64,000 nucleotides of DNA from Paralichthys olivaceus (GCF_024713975.1 NC_091114.1:11690001-11754000), one strand, 5' to 3'; numbered from the stretch's first letter, positions 50,591 to 63,300 are shown. Program-made: numbers and translations. The notes: a model not told the origin generated them from the letters alone.

Positions 50591-51234
50591 AACATCCTGG
50601 TTGACAGCTGAAACAGGCTTCTATATGAGGCTGTTATTACAGTTATGAAATGAAAAAAGTTTTATGCGTATTTTTGTATTTTTATTTGACACGACGTAAA
50701 GAGAGACACAAGACTGTAAATCTGGTTGGTTCAGCTTTAAATTCGTTCAACGTGTCAGAGTTGTGTCCTCTCTAAAGATCCTTGGTGAGTCACCGGTGTG
50801 CTCAGAAACACTGAGTGCCTTATTACTGCCCTTCACAGTTCCTCTGCTGTTTTGATCTCCTAACTTCCTGGATTCGCTCAGATTGTGACGTGTAGGTGAG
50901 CACACACTACACAGAGCAGGGGTGACTGTGAGTTTGAGGGGCTGGGAGAGGGGGTTGATGGTTGGAGTGGTTAACTAGATAACTGCTATGACTCACAGGC
51001 TGTGGAATCTGTTAATAAAACGTAGAAGGAACACATCAACATCCCTGGGGGAGCAGATGCTGTTGTTTTTAAATCCACTCCAGCTTCTGGAGGTCTCTGA
51101 CGCTCAGACTCAAAGTTGATCTTGAAGTTTTTTTCATTTTACAGATTTCCCCGCATCAATTAAACATTAATCTACAACTTTCATCTTGCCATCACTGAGC
51201 TCCCAAGCCAACTCCACTCAGCCTCCCTCCCACC

Positions 51235-51876
51235 ATGACAGGGGATGTTGTCCCAGCTCCCCAGCAGAGCTGCCCAGCTGCCGCAGCTGCACCCACCCCT
51301 GGGGAGCCCATGGATGTGGAGTGTCCCATCTGCTACCAGGAGTACAACCAGTTCAACAAATGTCCCCGCGTGCTGGAGTGCCTCCATGTATTTTGCACAG
51401 AGTGCCTCCAGAGGATCCAGCTCAGCCGTTACGAGCCACTGGACCCCCGCAGCCCACCAGCCATCCCCTGCCCCTTGTGCCGCCACCTGACCCCTCTGGC
51501 ATCTGGGGATCCCCTGTCCTTACCCTCCAACTCTCGCATCCTGGCCAGGCTGCCCCCCTTGGCCTTCCGCCTGCCTGTGACCATGGCAACCCGCCTGGCC
51601 ACAGTCACCCAGAGAGTGGTGGTCTCCCTGGAGGGCGAGAGCAGGGACACCCGCTTCATCATCCTACCCACTGTGAGCCTGCGGGTGCAGCAGATGCACC
51701 CGGACAGGCCGTACGGCATGGCACCAGGCCTGGTGGGCGAGGACGAGGTCATAGAGCAGAGCAAGAAGACACTGTTCTGTGTGCAGCTGCTGGCCATCAT
51801 CTTCTGGGTGCTGTTTGTCATCACCTGCGTGGTCGGGGTGGTGTTTGGGCCACATTTCTTAAACAACAAACTTTAA
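51235..51876 (+). CDS. RING finger/transmembrane E3 ubiquitin ligase, RNF183-like, 213 aa
   Basis: A single-exon coding region with a good start context (CCACCATGA). The RING is C3HC4: C30, C33, C49, H51, C54, C57, C79, C82 (CPIC, CLHVFC, CPLC). One C-terminal transmembrane helix spans about residues 180-205, with a short tail. This is the layout of RNF183, RNF152, RNF186, RNF223 and RNF225, which are membrane-anchored E3 ligases of ER, endosome or lysosome. Similarity is best to RNF183 as I recall it: CPLCRxxTxLASGxP followed by a Leu-rich segment, then SRYF/TRFI and the TM. The region is GC-rich compared with its flanks. It stands divergent to rnf227, about 4.9 kb away. RNF222 and RNF223 remain alternatives, so no symbol is given. 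Confidence 0.85.
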   Translation: MTGDVVPAPQQSCPAAAAAPTPGEPMDVECPICYQEYNQFNKCPRVLECLHVFCTECLQRIQLSRYEPLDPRSPPAIPCPLCRHLTPLASGDPLSLPSNSRILARLPPLAFRLPVTMATRLATVTQRVVVSLEGESRDTRFIILPTVSLRVQQMHPDRPYGMAPGLVGEDEVIEQSKKTLFCVQLLAIIFWVLFVITCVVGVVFGPHFLNNKL

Positions 51877-52272
51877 TGTGAAATACATAGGTTCATGTTT
51901 GAAATGGGAAATTATTGATCTCATTAAAGAAAATGTGTTTTTCAGTCATTATTTTACGAATATATTTTTCACCTCTGTCTTTGCTGTTCACTCTTCACGA
52001 GGCCAAATCACCATTTTTACCCGTCCCTAATCACTGCCCTGAATATTTGTTGCTCTTTTGTGAATAATAGATTGATGAAGAGTGTCCTCTAGTGGTTGAT
52101 ATGGAAATGGATAAACTAAGCTCACACAAATAATAATCAATGATATTTAATATTTTGTCAATCGTTATTCTCTCTGAAGTTTATTATTTATTGTTCATTT
52201 CATTGTTGTTTGCAGTTTTTCCCTGTTTAATGATGTCATTATGGACCACAGCTGATGATTGTACCGTTATTG

Positions 52273-52278
52273 AATAAA
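52273..52278 (+). terminator. Poly(A) signal of the RNF183-like gene
   Basis: AATAAA, followed at once by AATAAAAATGG, lies about 400 bases after the TAA at 51874-51876 and before a T-rich/GT-rich stretch. This defines a probable 3'UTR of 51877 to about 52300. Confidence 0.55.
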
Positions 52279-52300
52279 ATAAAAATGGCTTTCGTAACAC

Positions 52301-53080
52301 ATTGGCACTGCGTCAAGTGTGTTTATTGCAGATTACAGAAAACTAGGGCAGGTAAATAATAGTGGAGTGTATGTGTGTTTGTGTGTGTGAGAAAGACTGT
52401 GTGTGTATTTGTTAAATAAAGAATGCGTTTCAATCATATGTGACACGGACGTTCTTCAAAACAACTTTCAATGGAGCAGTGTGTCCAACCTTGTTATGTT
52501 ACACCTTATCTGTGGCCCTTCATAGGCTATTTATAAACTATTTCTAGTTTAAGTTAAGTGGTTATAAGCTTATTGTGCTTTCCTCTGTGTGTTTGTGTGC
52601 ACTTTTGTCTGTATTGTTCTGTGTGGATCTGTTCTGTAATGTTTGTTTGATTACATTTTTAAATGATCTAACCCTGTTTAATGAGTTCAAACAGCTGCCT
52701 ATTAGAAGAGAGGATTTTTGTAGACCATGGTACATCTACTTTACTATTAAGTGCATGAGAACAGAACTGCACAATTGAAATACCGAGTCCCTTTGCACAT
52801 TCTTGTGGTGTCATCAGTGAATGCTTGTTAAGCTTTAAATTTTATAACACAGAGTCCTTTTAAAGATATTCAATAAGTAAAACAATAAAAGGAGGAAGTT
52901 TCTTATCATTATATAGCCCAAGTTATCCACTGTTTGCTCAAAGTTTAATCTTCTGTTTGTTTAGCCATAACATCAATATCCATCAAAGGACATCAGTGAT
53001 AAAAACATCCATCATAGCCAATAGCTTATATAGTTGTGTGTTACATCATTTACAATTTCCCAATCAGGGATTAATAAAGT
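52301..53080. other. Intergenic, AT-rich, no gene seen
   Basis: Between the RNF183-like 3'UTR and the tetranucleotide array there is only AT-rich sequence with a few short GT runs. I see no exon, RNA gene or recognisable mobile element. Confidence 0.55.
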
Positions 53081-53084
53081 ACAT

Positions 53085-53760
53085 CCATCTATCAGTCTGT
53101 CTGTCTCTGTTTTCTATCGGTCTATTTAATTCTCTCTCTATCTGTCTATTTCTCTCTCCCTCTATCGCTCTCTCTCTCTCTCTGTTTTCTATTTATCTAT
53201 TTACTGTAATACTCTCTGTATCTTTCTATTTATCTCCCTCTATATCTATCTATCTGTCTACCTATCTCTGTTTTCTATCTGTCTATTTATTACTCTCTCT
53301 ATCTGTCTATTTAATTCTCTCTCTATATATCTCTCTATCTATCTCTCTATCTATCTACCTATCTCTGTTTTTTATCTGTCTATTTATTACTCTCTCTATC
53401 TGTCTATTTAATTCTCTCTCTATATATATCTCTCTATCTATCTACCTATCTCTGTTTTCTATCTGTCTATTTATTACTCTCTCTATCTGTCTATTTATCT
53501 CTCTCTATATCTATCTATCTATCTACCTATCTCTGTTTTCTATCTGTCTATTTATTACTCTCTCTATCTGTCTATTTAATTCTCTCTCTATATATCTCTC
53601 TATCTATCTATCTACCTATCTCTGTTTTCTATCTGTCTATTTATCTCTCTATATCTATCTCTCTATCTATCTACCTATCTCTGTTTTCTATTTGTCTATT
53701 TATTACTCTCTCTATCAGTCTATTTAATTCTCTCTATATATCTCTCTATCTATCGCTTTT
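53085..53760 (+). repeat. Complex TCTA/TCTG-type tetranucleotide array with higher-order units
   Basis: About 680 bases are made of TCTA, TCTG, CTCT and TTTA variants. Within it, blocks recur with small changes: ...TACCTATCTCTGTTTTCTAT, then CTGTCTATTTATTACTCTC, then CTATATATCTCTCTATC. The recurrence is roughly every 80-90 bases (near 53260, 53356, 53442, 53524, 53611 and 53671), so higher-order duplication has occurred on top of the 4-base repeat. It lies about 100 bases upstream of the dvl2 CpG-rich promoter. A 256-codon open frame across it is a by-product of stop-free repeats. Confidence 0.85.
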
Positions 53761-53879
53761 GTCTATCTAATCTATAGAAAGATGGTCATTTCTATAATCT
53801 CCACGTCTACATAACTCAAAAATAAATGATGTGATAATAATGAAAAAGTTGGAGGCTTGGGGAAAGTGCGTAAGAGGAT

Positions 53880-54327
53880 AGGGGGCTACGTGATGACGTC
53901 ACACGCCGCGTTGGCTCGCATGCAGTGGAGAAAAGTTTTCGGACCCCCTCCCCTGTGTGTTTTTGTTGGGGGAAAAGTAGTCGGTGGTCCGGTCGTGTGA
54001 AGGCAGCGTGTCCCCTCGGTACCAGGGGGACTGCGGAGTGTTCGGCTCGGTGAAGTCGGACGGACATCGAGCTTTTCCCGGCGGAGTTTCTCCTGTTTTC
54101 ACGCTGTAACCTCCTCCGGCTCGGACCGAGGAGAAAAAAAAAAAAAAAAAAAACCCCAGTGGCCATCATCGTTTCACCTCTGCCGTCTCGTTAGCCACCG
54201 AGCTAGCTTAGCGAGCTAACTCCGCAACAAAGTTATCGCCGCCTCGCCTCTCGGTCTCTGTTTCTCGTGGTGACTTCCAGCTTCGGGGAAGGTGAGGTGG
54301 GGGGAAAAAGGAAAAGCAACCGCAGCG
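53880..54327 (+). promoter_or_regulatory. dvl2 promoter and 5'UTR, CpG-rich, with a CRE and an A20 tract
   Basis: Base composition changes abruptly from TCTA repeat to CpG-rich DNA. A perfect palindromic CRE, TGACGTCA, is at 53894-53901. No TATA box is evident, as expected for a CpG-island housekeeping promoter. A run of 20 A at 54134-54153 lies inside the likely 5'UTR. The transcription start cannot be placed from sequence alone. Confidence 0.6.
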
Positions 54328-57300
54328 ATGGCGGAAACCAAAATAATTTATCACATCGACGAAGAGGAGACGCCGTATTTGGTGAAGATTCCCATCGCTG
54401 CCGAAAATATCACTTTGCTGGATTTTAAGCAGGTCCTGAACAAACCCAACTACAAATTCTTCTTCAAGTCTATGGACCAGGACTTCGGGTGAGCGCCGCT
54501 GATTTCCCCCCAGCCTGTGTGGTTTGCATGCAAAAATCAGGGCTGATAAATGTTGATGCGTGTGACAAGAGTTGGAAACAATCTTTTACCAATGTGCCAT
54601 TTTTTTTTCCAGAGTAGAAGCTCTTTAACTTAGCCGGACCTAAAACGAACAATGCTCCATGGTTAGCTTGCAGAATGACGTTACACTGATGAGAAAACAA
54701 TACTTTATAATGTGCTATACCTTTCCCAATAGAAGCTCTTTAACTTGGCCTAACTTAAAAACTAACCGTGTCAGGGGTTTGCTTGCAAAGGGAGGGCTGA
54801 TAAAACATCCCATTTGGTGCAGATACGTGAAAACAACCCCTTATAATGTGCCTTTGATTTACCTTTTAACACAACCCGACTATAAACTAAGAATACTCGT
54901 GGTTTGCGTGCACAATGAGAGCTAATAAAACATGATATAGAAGAACACCTCCTACTTTGTATACATGTCACAGCAGTAATTTATAACCTAACCATGCTGC
55001 TGGTTCACTCAAAATATGTTGGCTGATAAAACCTGGTAGAAGTTCAGTTAACTCCTCATATCTAGTACAGACATATGTGACAACAATCCCTTTACAATGT
55101 GCCATTATTTTCCTAACAGAGCCACTCTCACTTAGCTTTACTTAAAAAAAACTAACAATACTTGGTGGTTTCTTGCAAAATGATGACTGATTAATCCTAG
55201 AGAAATCCAGTAGACACCTGATATTTAGTACAGATACATATGACAAAAGTTAGGATAACGATCCATTATGAGGTGCCCTTATTTTCTTAAAAGAAGCACT
55301 TCAACTGAAGCTTAGATTAAAACTAACAAAATATCTGTCTTTAAAGAAATATGTGGTTTTACTTGTCAAATCTCCTGCAATTCTATCCCGTGACCGGCTG
55401 TCGTGTATTCGTCACAGGTAATAACTTACAGCAAACACGCTGAAGTCAACCCAATCCCCATTCAACAAAACACACCCCAATCACAAACAGCAGAGTTATA
55501 ATCACTGCCGATGAATATGCTGAGTGCTTCTATAAATACTGGGGGTATTTAGGCTGGGGCATTTCTTAGAAAACATCATCATTACAATGGGAGGCATTCC
55601 CTGTCCCTGCTGCCTTTCTTCACCCTAATCCTCATCCCTCCCTCCCTCCTTCAGTCCATCATCTTGTGAAATCCTCGCCTTTTCTTTCTTTCAGGGCTCA
55701 AGCCAGGGTTTTGTCCCCCCCTCTTTAACACTTTGGCCTGCTAGCCATCCTTTGATTCCCTGGCTTCCTCCCATCCCTCTCCCCCCCTTTCTCCTCCAGA
55801 AAGAGCTGTCTCCTCTCCTCTATCAATTAATCTTTTTTTCCTGTGTTGCTGCTGTGCATTTTTCCTGCAGAGGAATGCATGTTGGTGGTTTATTCACCCA
55901 GTGAGACCCTCAGGGCTTCTGTTAAATGCATTGTAGTCTTGAATGAGCATTACGCCTGGGCTGTTTGCCTCTTTTTTCTCTTTGGATGGCACCGTTGAAA
56001 CCTGTGCCAAGCTGAGCAGCAATATCAACTCTGCAACACTGAGATGAAATGGATGAAATGCTTTTTGTGGGCGGGTACTGCTAAATGTTAATTGAAGCAA
56101 CATAAATAACTGACTCGAAGAGATATTTGCGTTAGAAAACCTATTAAATGTGCCTTTTAAAATACTTAACACCTGACTGTGGGTTATCTAAAATGATTAA
56201 ACATGGGATTAAAAGTAAACATACAGTTTATCAAGTGAAGTGAGCTGCATCATGATGAATGGTGCTTGCCCAGACCACTACGCCATGTTACGACATCATT
56301 TTTGGCTATGGGGATTTGTTTTTGGACTCTGCCAAATGTCTGACAAGTAACACACTAATAGACAATGAAACAAATCCTGTGTAGCCCTAAAGAAGAAATC
56401 TCTGTAGCCTATGCTGAGAATTTTGGGGGGAAATGCACATTTCAAATTCCCAGAGTCCTAGGTGACAATTTCAGGTGACTCATTTGGTTCAAACCTTAGT
56501 CGGAAACTTAGAGAGATCAATTTGACATGGAAAAAAAATGAAGGGAAGAAACCAAAATCATCACAAAATGATTTAAATAAGTAATTGTCTGAATAATAAC
56601 AGAATCATTTTTTGTTGGACTGAAGCTGCTTCCAGATGTGCACTGAAGTCCAGACATTTTCTGGAGGGACTGCATATGAGAACACAAATGTCCGAGTCAG
56701 TTGCTCTGGACATTTTCCAAAACTTTTCCTGCCAGCCCTCTAGTAAATTGTCGAGAAAATGTGAACGCGAGTTGGCCTGTTGATGAGGTTTCTAACATGC
56801 CGCAGACCCAGAACTGGAAGAACACATTCTCTGTCCCGAGAATATCTGAAAATGACGTAACATGCGAAACTGGAAGAATACAAATATCTCAGGATGAAAT
56901 GAGGTGTTATATGCTTAGAAGAAGCAGTCAAAGATGTCAACATGAATGGACAACGAGACTCTATAGAGTTTTTGAAGATAAGGGCTGACGCCAGTGTTGA
57001 TGAGCTATAAACAGAACATTCTTCTCACAATCTGCTCCAGTTCAATGTTGTTTCTACAGATAGACAATGTCTCTGCCATTTATATTAATGAGGGCAGATT
57101 AAATAACAGATGCACATCAGAACATTCAAAATAATCAAAGTTAAATTAGTGCCACTTTCAAAAGAGTTGCAACAAAAACAACACTATAACCTTCATGAAG
57201 ATTGAATTCTCTGAAACATCGTTATATTAGTCTATATTACTTTTAACCAAGTTTACACAATCGACTGACGACTGCGTAAACTGCAATGCTAATATCTGCA

Positions 57301-60300
57301 ACTGTTACGAGGAATCAAATGGTCTCTATTATTTAAACTTGATTATAGCCTCACCACAGTCACCGGTGTCATTTCCTGTCAATTTGGAGCCTGTGTGACT
57401 GGACGTTATTACGTTAAGTCTCTGGACGCCCGAAAGTGAGCACAGCACGTCAGTGTTTTTCCAAAGGCAAAATGTCCACATCTCAGATGAGCCACCCGTG
57501 CCAAACTCTGTCCACAGAGCAAGTAAAAAGTCTTTCAACGTGAATTTGGCAGAAAATTTCCCCATTTTTTTGGTTTTTACATCGCCCAGCCTGGCATCTC
57601 ACGCCCTCATTTGAATATATCTCCAGCTGAGTTCAGATGAAAACGTTTCAAACATAGCTCTGAGTCAGCTGTCCAATCAAAGCAGGCGCACACCCCCCCC
57701 CCCCCCCCCTCCTCTCCTTTTCCGACTCAGGAGAGGAGTGTGTAATAGTGTATGTTTTCATTTGCCCTGGTACGAGGCCAGCTGTCGAGCAGAGCTGTGT
57801 GTGTGGCAGTGAGGAGGAGGGGGGGGCGTCCGTGCAGCAGCACCGATGCTGGGAACCAGAGGCTGGACAGAGGCCATTTGCTAGGTTTCTGGGGTTGTCC
57901 ACGGGGAGAAGGAAGAAGAGAAGGAGAGGGCTGGTGTTCACTAGAAGTTATTTGATATTCTGCTGTGTTCATGTGCTGGTATGGGGGCGGGGCGCTCAGC
58001 GAGTTGTTTCAATAAGATTAATTATAAGAAATGAGATGCGGTGGAGGGTGTGAGGAATTTAATGGTATCGAGGGACCGGGGAAAAGGGAAGTGGGGGTGA
58101 ACTTTTAAAGGTTTTAGCAAACCCAACTGGACTCAGCATATTTCAGGGCTCCTTGTGCATTGTTTGAGGTATTTTAGAGTGTGCATGAAATAATCAACTG
58201 TGGTCTCTTGTTTGTTTGGAGCGCTGAGGAATGAAGACAATTACACTCTCAAGAGAAGAATGTTGCATGTGTTCATCCGCCGTGGAGGTGCAGCCTCTCG
58301 CAGCGTAGAGGAGGGGGAAATATTTGTTTGCTAGCTTAAAGAGCAGTAGCCGTACATGCTGCATTCAAAACTCCACACCGGCTCCCCTCCAGTGCCCACA
58401 ACAATCTGGCTGTATGCTAACACTCAGCCACAAAACCAGCTCTCAACAGCTGCTTACGAAAGCCTAGTGGACCTTGACCAAGTCTCACACGCAGGAAAGG
58501 AGCTTGTAAGATGAAGCTGGAAAAACAAAACTTTTGAAGGTTTTTTGGAGAAGTGGAACTCATACCCGGCCCCGGTCCAGACAAACTTCTGTAACAATGT
58601 ACTGGCAGTCTACTGGGGGGGGGGGGGGGATAACACAGCTGTAGCCCAATGTTTGCCTTTCTGACAAACATGGAGGAGGGAGCCAGACGGTTGGGGCTAC
58701 CTTTGAGGAGCTTTGGCCCATGTAGAGACTGGGTTATGTTTGCATATATATTCAGTGACCAGGTTGCGTAATTTGCAAGGAGGCACAAAAGCAGTAAAAG
58801 TGTGTTTATTTAGCTCATCGCCGAGACAGAAGAAATCCCATTGCGTCTCTTGGGTTCCAGAGGAAACAAATTAATTGGATTTGTTCTTGAGTTTGATATC
58901 GACTCTGCTGAGGCGTGGGTGGTCTTATGGTAATGCTATTATATCTGAGTATAATCCCAGTCATGTAATTGTACATTCATTACTAAGAGATTTTGTGTTT
59001 TATCATGCAGATTGAAGCAAGATGAGTGAATGGTTCCAAAGCAAAATAAAGAACTTTATTGATTAACACACAGGGAAATCCGTCACAAGGAATAAAAGGT
59101 GAAAACAGAAAATAGAAGCTGTAGACCAGTGGAGAGCATAGAGAAGTTAGGACATATAACTTATAAATTCCACTGAATTAATGACGTGACTGTATGACGT
59201 ATGGAAACATGGACAAAGAAACATAGAAGTCACAAAAGTACAAATGATAAGTAAAACAATATCAAGGTGTTAATAAGCAAGGGTGACAAAACACAAATAC
59301 ACACAACAATCTGTAAAATGGTTTATTCATGTCACATTTGTCTTGTGATAAAGTGCTTTGATTCATCAGGTTTTTAATTTGTTCGATTAACCAAAAACAA
59401 ACAAAATATTTTATCTGTCGGAATTTATTTTAACTGGGAGGGTGGATTTGATTACACACCTCCTTTCATTTTCCTTAAATCTTCCGCTGTTGTGTTATAT
59501 GTGACAGACTGATCGTTTATAGCCCACACTAAAGAAAATATCAAATAATCCTGGTATTTGATTTATTTCAGTCTAATACATTTTATGTGATGTGCTAGTA
59601 ATGTAAAGCATTCAATTCTCCTGCAGTTTCCCCCTTTTCTTTATGACTACACCATATCCATGGTATAGTTTCCCCTCCTTCATTCCTCTGCTCCACTGTA
59701 CCATCCAGATACCACATACCATGCCAGAAAGTTATGACGGCAGAACAATTTATACGTCCCTAAACCTCGCTCTGTCTCTGTTTTTCAGGGTGGTGAAAGA
59801 AGAGATTTCTGATGACAGTGCCAAGTTGCCATGTTTCAACGGCAGAGTGGTGTCATGGGTAAGAAATAATAAACCTTTTGCATATTTCTCATAAAAGCAG
59901 GAATGGGAGCTTTCCTGATTTCACTGGTGACCATTGTTCTGCACAGGCCTTTTTTTTTTTACAGCAGAGGTTTTGACTTTCCCCAGCGTGATACATAAAA
60001 ATTACTTCTGTGAAAAAGGCCTATTCAGAAATGCCTTAGTTTCAACAATTATCCGCGCAGGTTTGTCTGAAAATGTCCAGCTTTTGTTTCAAATGTCAGC
60101 CAACATCATCGGCCACAGGCTGTTTTCACAAACCACGGTGCCATTTCCTGTGCATTCCCCCAGACCCCTCTCAGACTAATGCTCTCGTCTAATGGGCAGC
60201 AATAAAATGGAGTAATTAAAGTTCAGACTTCGGTCATTAAATTAGCATAATTGCATATCATATTGCAGCCTCAGTGTTTAGCAATGCAGGCTTGTGTGTG

Positions 60301-63300
60301 GAAAAGTGTTTGATAAAGAATATGTTAGGAATCATTTCATTTGGAAAGAGTAGGAAGCCTGAAACGGAGAGAGACCAGAGAAAACATCTATGAGAAATCT
60401 TTGTGTTTTAGCCACAATGTGAGTCACAGTTGGCAAAAGCAAACACTGTCTGCTCATCATCATCATCCGAGTCCTTTATCATGTTGCTGTTGCAGTGAAA
60501 TGATTCTCTCAATCACAATAATTTCCAGTTGTATGTTCATCCATTTCTATGCATTGAAGGTTCTTTTTAAGCCAGGTTTCTTTTTGCTATATGTGTTTCT
60601 CTCAATGCGATAATCGATACTCAAGCATGCGAGCTTCGAGCAGCGCTGCTTGTCAGCAGTTACAGTACAGTGAGCTGCCAGGTAGGGTTTTCATACTTTC
60701 CATGTCTGCAGTTGTTGTACCCCACCCAGCAGGTTACATCTGAATGCAAGACAAAAACATGGAGACTTGGCCCAGATAAGCAGGTTTGAGTCCAAAGCAT
60801 CTGTTAAGTGCATAAGAACAAGGGAAGGCATTTAAAAGGAGAGGCGCACAATGTTCGGAGACCAGGGGGACTGATATGTGATCTGCACGCCAAGGCGGCC
60901 AGAGGAATCCCAGAAGATGAGTGTTTCGCTGTCACGTAGCCATTAGTGGGGAGGGAAAGAGCTGTGAGTGACTCGGAAAAGAGGGTGAACGTCAGTCTGC
61001 CAAGGCTGATGGACTCCATTTGGTTGAATTGTTTTGACAGGTAATGCTAAGCGTGTTTATCCAAAGTCAGTGAATGCACCGCACTTCAAAAGCAATGGAA
61101 AGAACGGTGCATATAGCAGGCATTCCAAAGTGCTCTGCAATGCTTGGTTGTTAAAATGCATGGATTTTAATAACTTTTCAATTTTTTGTACTTTAGTCCA
61201 TTATTTTAACTCCATTTTATACCTTTCCTGCTTATAATTTTGTGGTTCAAGTAATGAATTCTGTGTGTGGCTTTGTATGTGTGTGCACGTTTGTGGGCAC
61301 TTTTGTTGTATAATGGAGAGAGACAGGTTAAGTGTAGGATAGCGTTTCAATATGCCCTTGAGACGTCCAGCTGAAAAGAGTGCAGTGTCTGTGTGTCAAA
61401 GTAATTGACATCTTAGCCGTTTTCCCTCCCTGTACCCTCTACCTTCTTCCTACTCCTCCTTTCATTCCTCTCAATTTCTCACCCTTTCTCCTCTCTGTCC
61501 TCAGTTTGTACCCCTTTGCTTTCTACCACGTTTATCCTTTCTTTTTCCTCACTACTTTGCATCCTGCCTCTCTTTTCCTCTTACTGTCTGTCTCTCTTTG
61601 TCTCTGAATTGTTTTTTTTGTGTTTTTTTTCCAGTTGGTATCTTCAGACACTCCAGCAGCGGAGCCTCCAGTGGCAGTGGTTCCCCCTGTGGAAACGACT
61701 ACCCAGCCGTCGCCCCCTCCTCCGCCCCTGCCGCCCCCACCTGCAGAGAGGACAGGAGGCATCGGGGATTCAAGACCGCCCTCCTTCCAGTAAGCTTTAC
61801 ACGAATACTAATTTTAAGCACTTCCTGTCTTGTACAATTACCCAGAGAGGAGTACCACAAGGCTCAAAACCTGCTTATTTTGCCAGTACTTACTTAACAT
61901 ACACCTCATGCTTCTCACATAGCTGTAATGTAAGTACTGTATCATTTACCTGAATATCTCATTCACTCTCATTATCAGGTTACAACAAGAATAGCAAGAA
62001 CACTACAGCTCATTTAAACCCGATCTTAGCCGGGGCCGCCCTTGTTATTATGACCAGCTCAGCTACCAGCTCTTTCAATACACTCAACCCCAACAGACTG
62101 ATTTTTAAAATGTTCTCACACATAGTTTAATATTTTCCCTCATTCGACTGGATCTTACCTCCAGTTTCAAGCATCCAATAGTTTTTGCATTATCCTGCAA
62201 ACTAACAAACAAACAGAACGAAAACAGAACCTCCTTGGCGGAGGTGATGAAATGTACCAGTGTAATTTCAGCATGGCCTGTTAAGTCCAAAACAAACTAA
62301 TTAAATAACTCAAGGAACTATGCTCATAACATTTGGTTAAGGGGTCATATGGAGTTCACACACATCAGTGCAACATCTCATTAAGGCCGCAGTCCCCTCA
62401 TTCACTCACGTTGGACCTTGTCCTGTCTGTCTCCTTTGGCTTCAGGATGTTGGCCGGATCCAATTTCAAATCAAACTATTTCTTTTTAACTTCACTAAAT
62501 CCGGTTTGCACCCGGTGGAGAATTAACCACAGTAGTTATTTCTTTCCATGCTGGTTCAACACTGTAGCGTATAGTGGAAAGTTAAATGTAATTCTACTAA
62601 TTGCAGGGTCTGTGAATTTTTTTTTTAGCTCGCTTTCATCACAAGGAAGCTGTGTCTACCTGTGTAATTAGCAAATTTGTTAGCGTGAGCATGTTTCTGA
62701 GGTCTGCTGCCCCACGGGGCTTTAATGGGAAATTTGCTTGGTGCTATACTCATATTGGCCTCTTACCAGTTGTAGATATGACTCTGTGGTCACTTTCTTC
62801 TCATATCTCCTCCTGCATATCGCTTTGGTGACACGGCAAAAGGGACTCTGCCATACAGAAATACAAAATTAGGTTTTTAATTAAGAAATGGTGTCTGGTA
62901 AAATGTCACACTTATTGTGTACCATGGTCATTTTTTATAAAAAATAAAATCTAAATGATCTTTACTCAGGTATTTAGTTTTTGTTCTGTTTATGTTCGTT
63001 ATCAGTACTCACTTCAGTGGATATCTGCACATTAGCCTAACAAACTGCTGTGTGTTTTCGAGAGAGAACCATTTCTCATGTCCCTGCTGCCTGATGTGCA
63101 ACTTCAAGCAAAATATTTGATTTTGAGGTTTTTAGTTCATCGAGCGCTCGACAGCATGAGAAGGACATTAAATCACACACAGCTGCAGAAATGTCAAAGA
63201 TGTCGGGTCGAAGTCTCAGATTTATTTTCATTGTGGTCGGTGATGTAGTAACAAGTCTGGGCGACATCATAACTCCACCAAACCAGCACAAATACCCACT

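Larger units (their letters stand above)
46452..51180. other. Intergenic region between the two divergent RING genes
   Basis: No gene was recognised. It contains a degenerate CCTAA-rich repeat (46540-46735) next to a short CA tract, a dispersed repeat copy (50395-50590), and AT-rich unique sequence. Open frames at 46916-47143, 47142-47492 and 49033-49311 have no domain and no supporting splice context. Confidence 0.6.
54489..59788 (+). other. dvl2: dvl2 intron 1
   Basis: A 5.3 kb phase-2 intron. It holds the decayed tandem array at 54521-55335, a dispersed inverted-end repeat copy at 56620-57000, a C18 run near 57692, a G run near 58615 and otherwise unique AT-rich sequence. No other exon is seen. 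Confidence 0.8.

Noticed and set aside
51181..51486. 101-codon minus-strand open frame
   Set aside because: It is antisense to the RING gene, a by-product of GC-rich coding DNA.
52957..53727. 256-codon open frame rich in Leu, Ser, Ile and Tyr, resembling a membrane protein
   Set aside because: It is translation of the TCTA/TCTG tetranucleotide array, which lacks stop codons. No homology-like domain and no splice context.
54292..54327. Upstream in-frame start for Dishevelled at 54292
   Set aside because: The codon is GTG, not ATG. The ATG at 54328 has a good context and begins at the conserved AETKIIYH.
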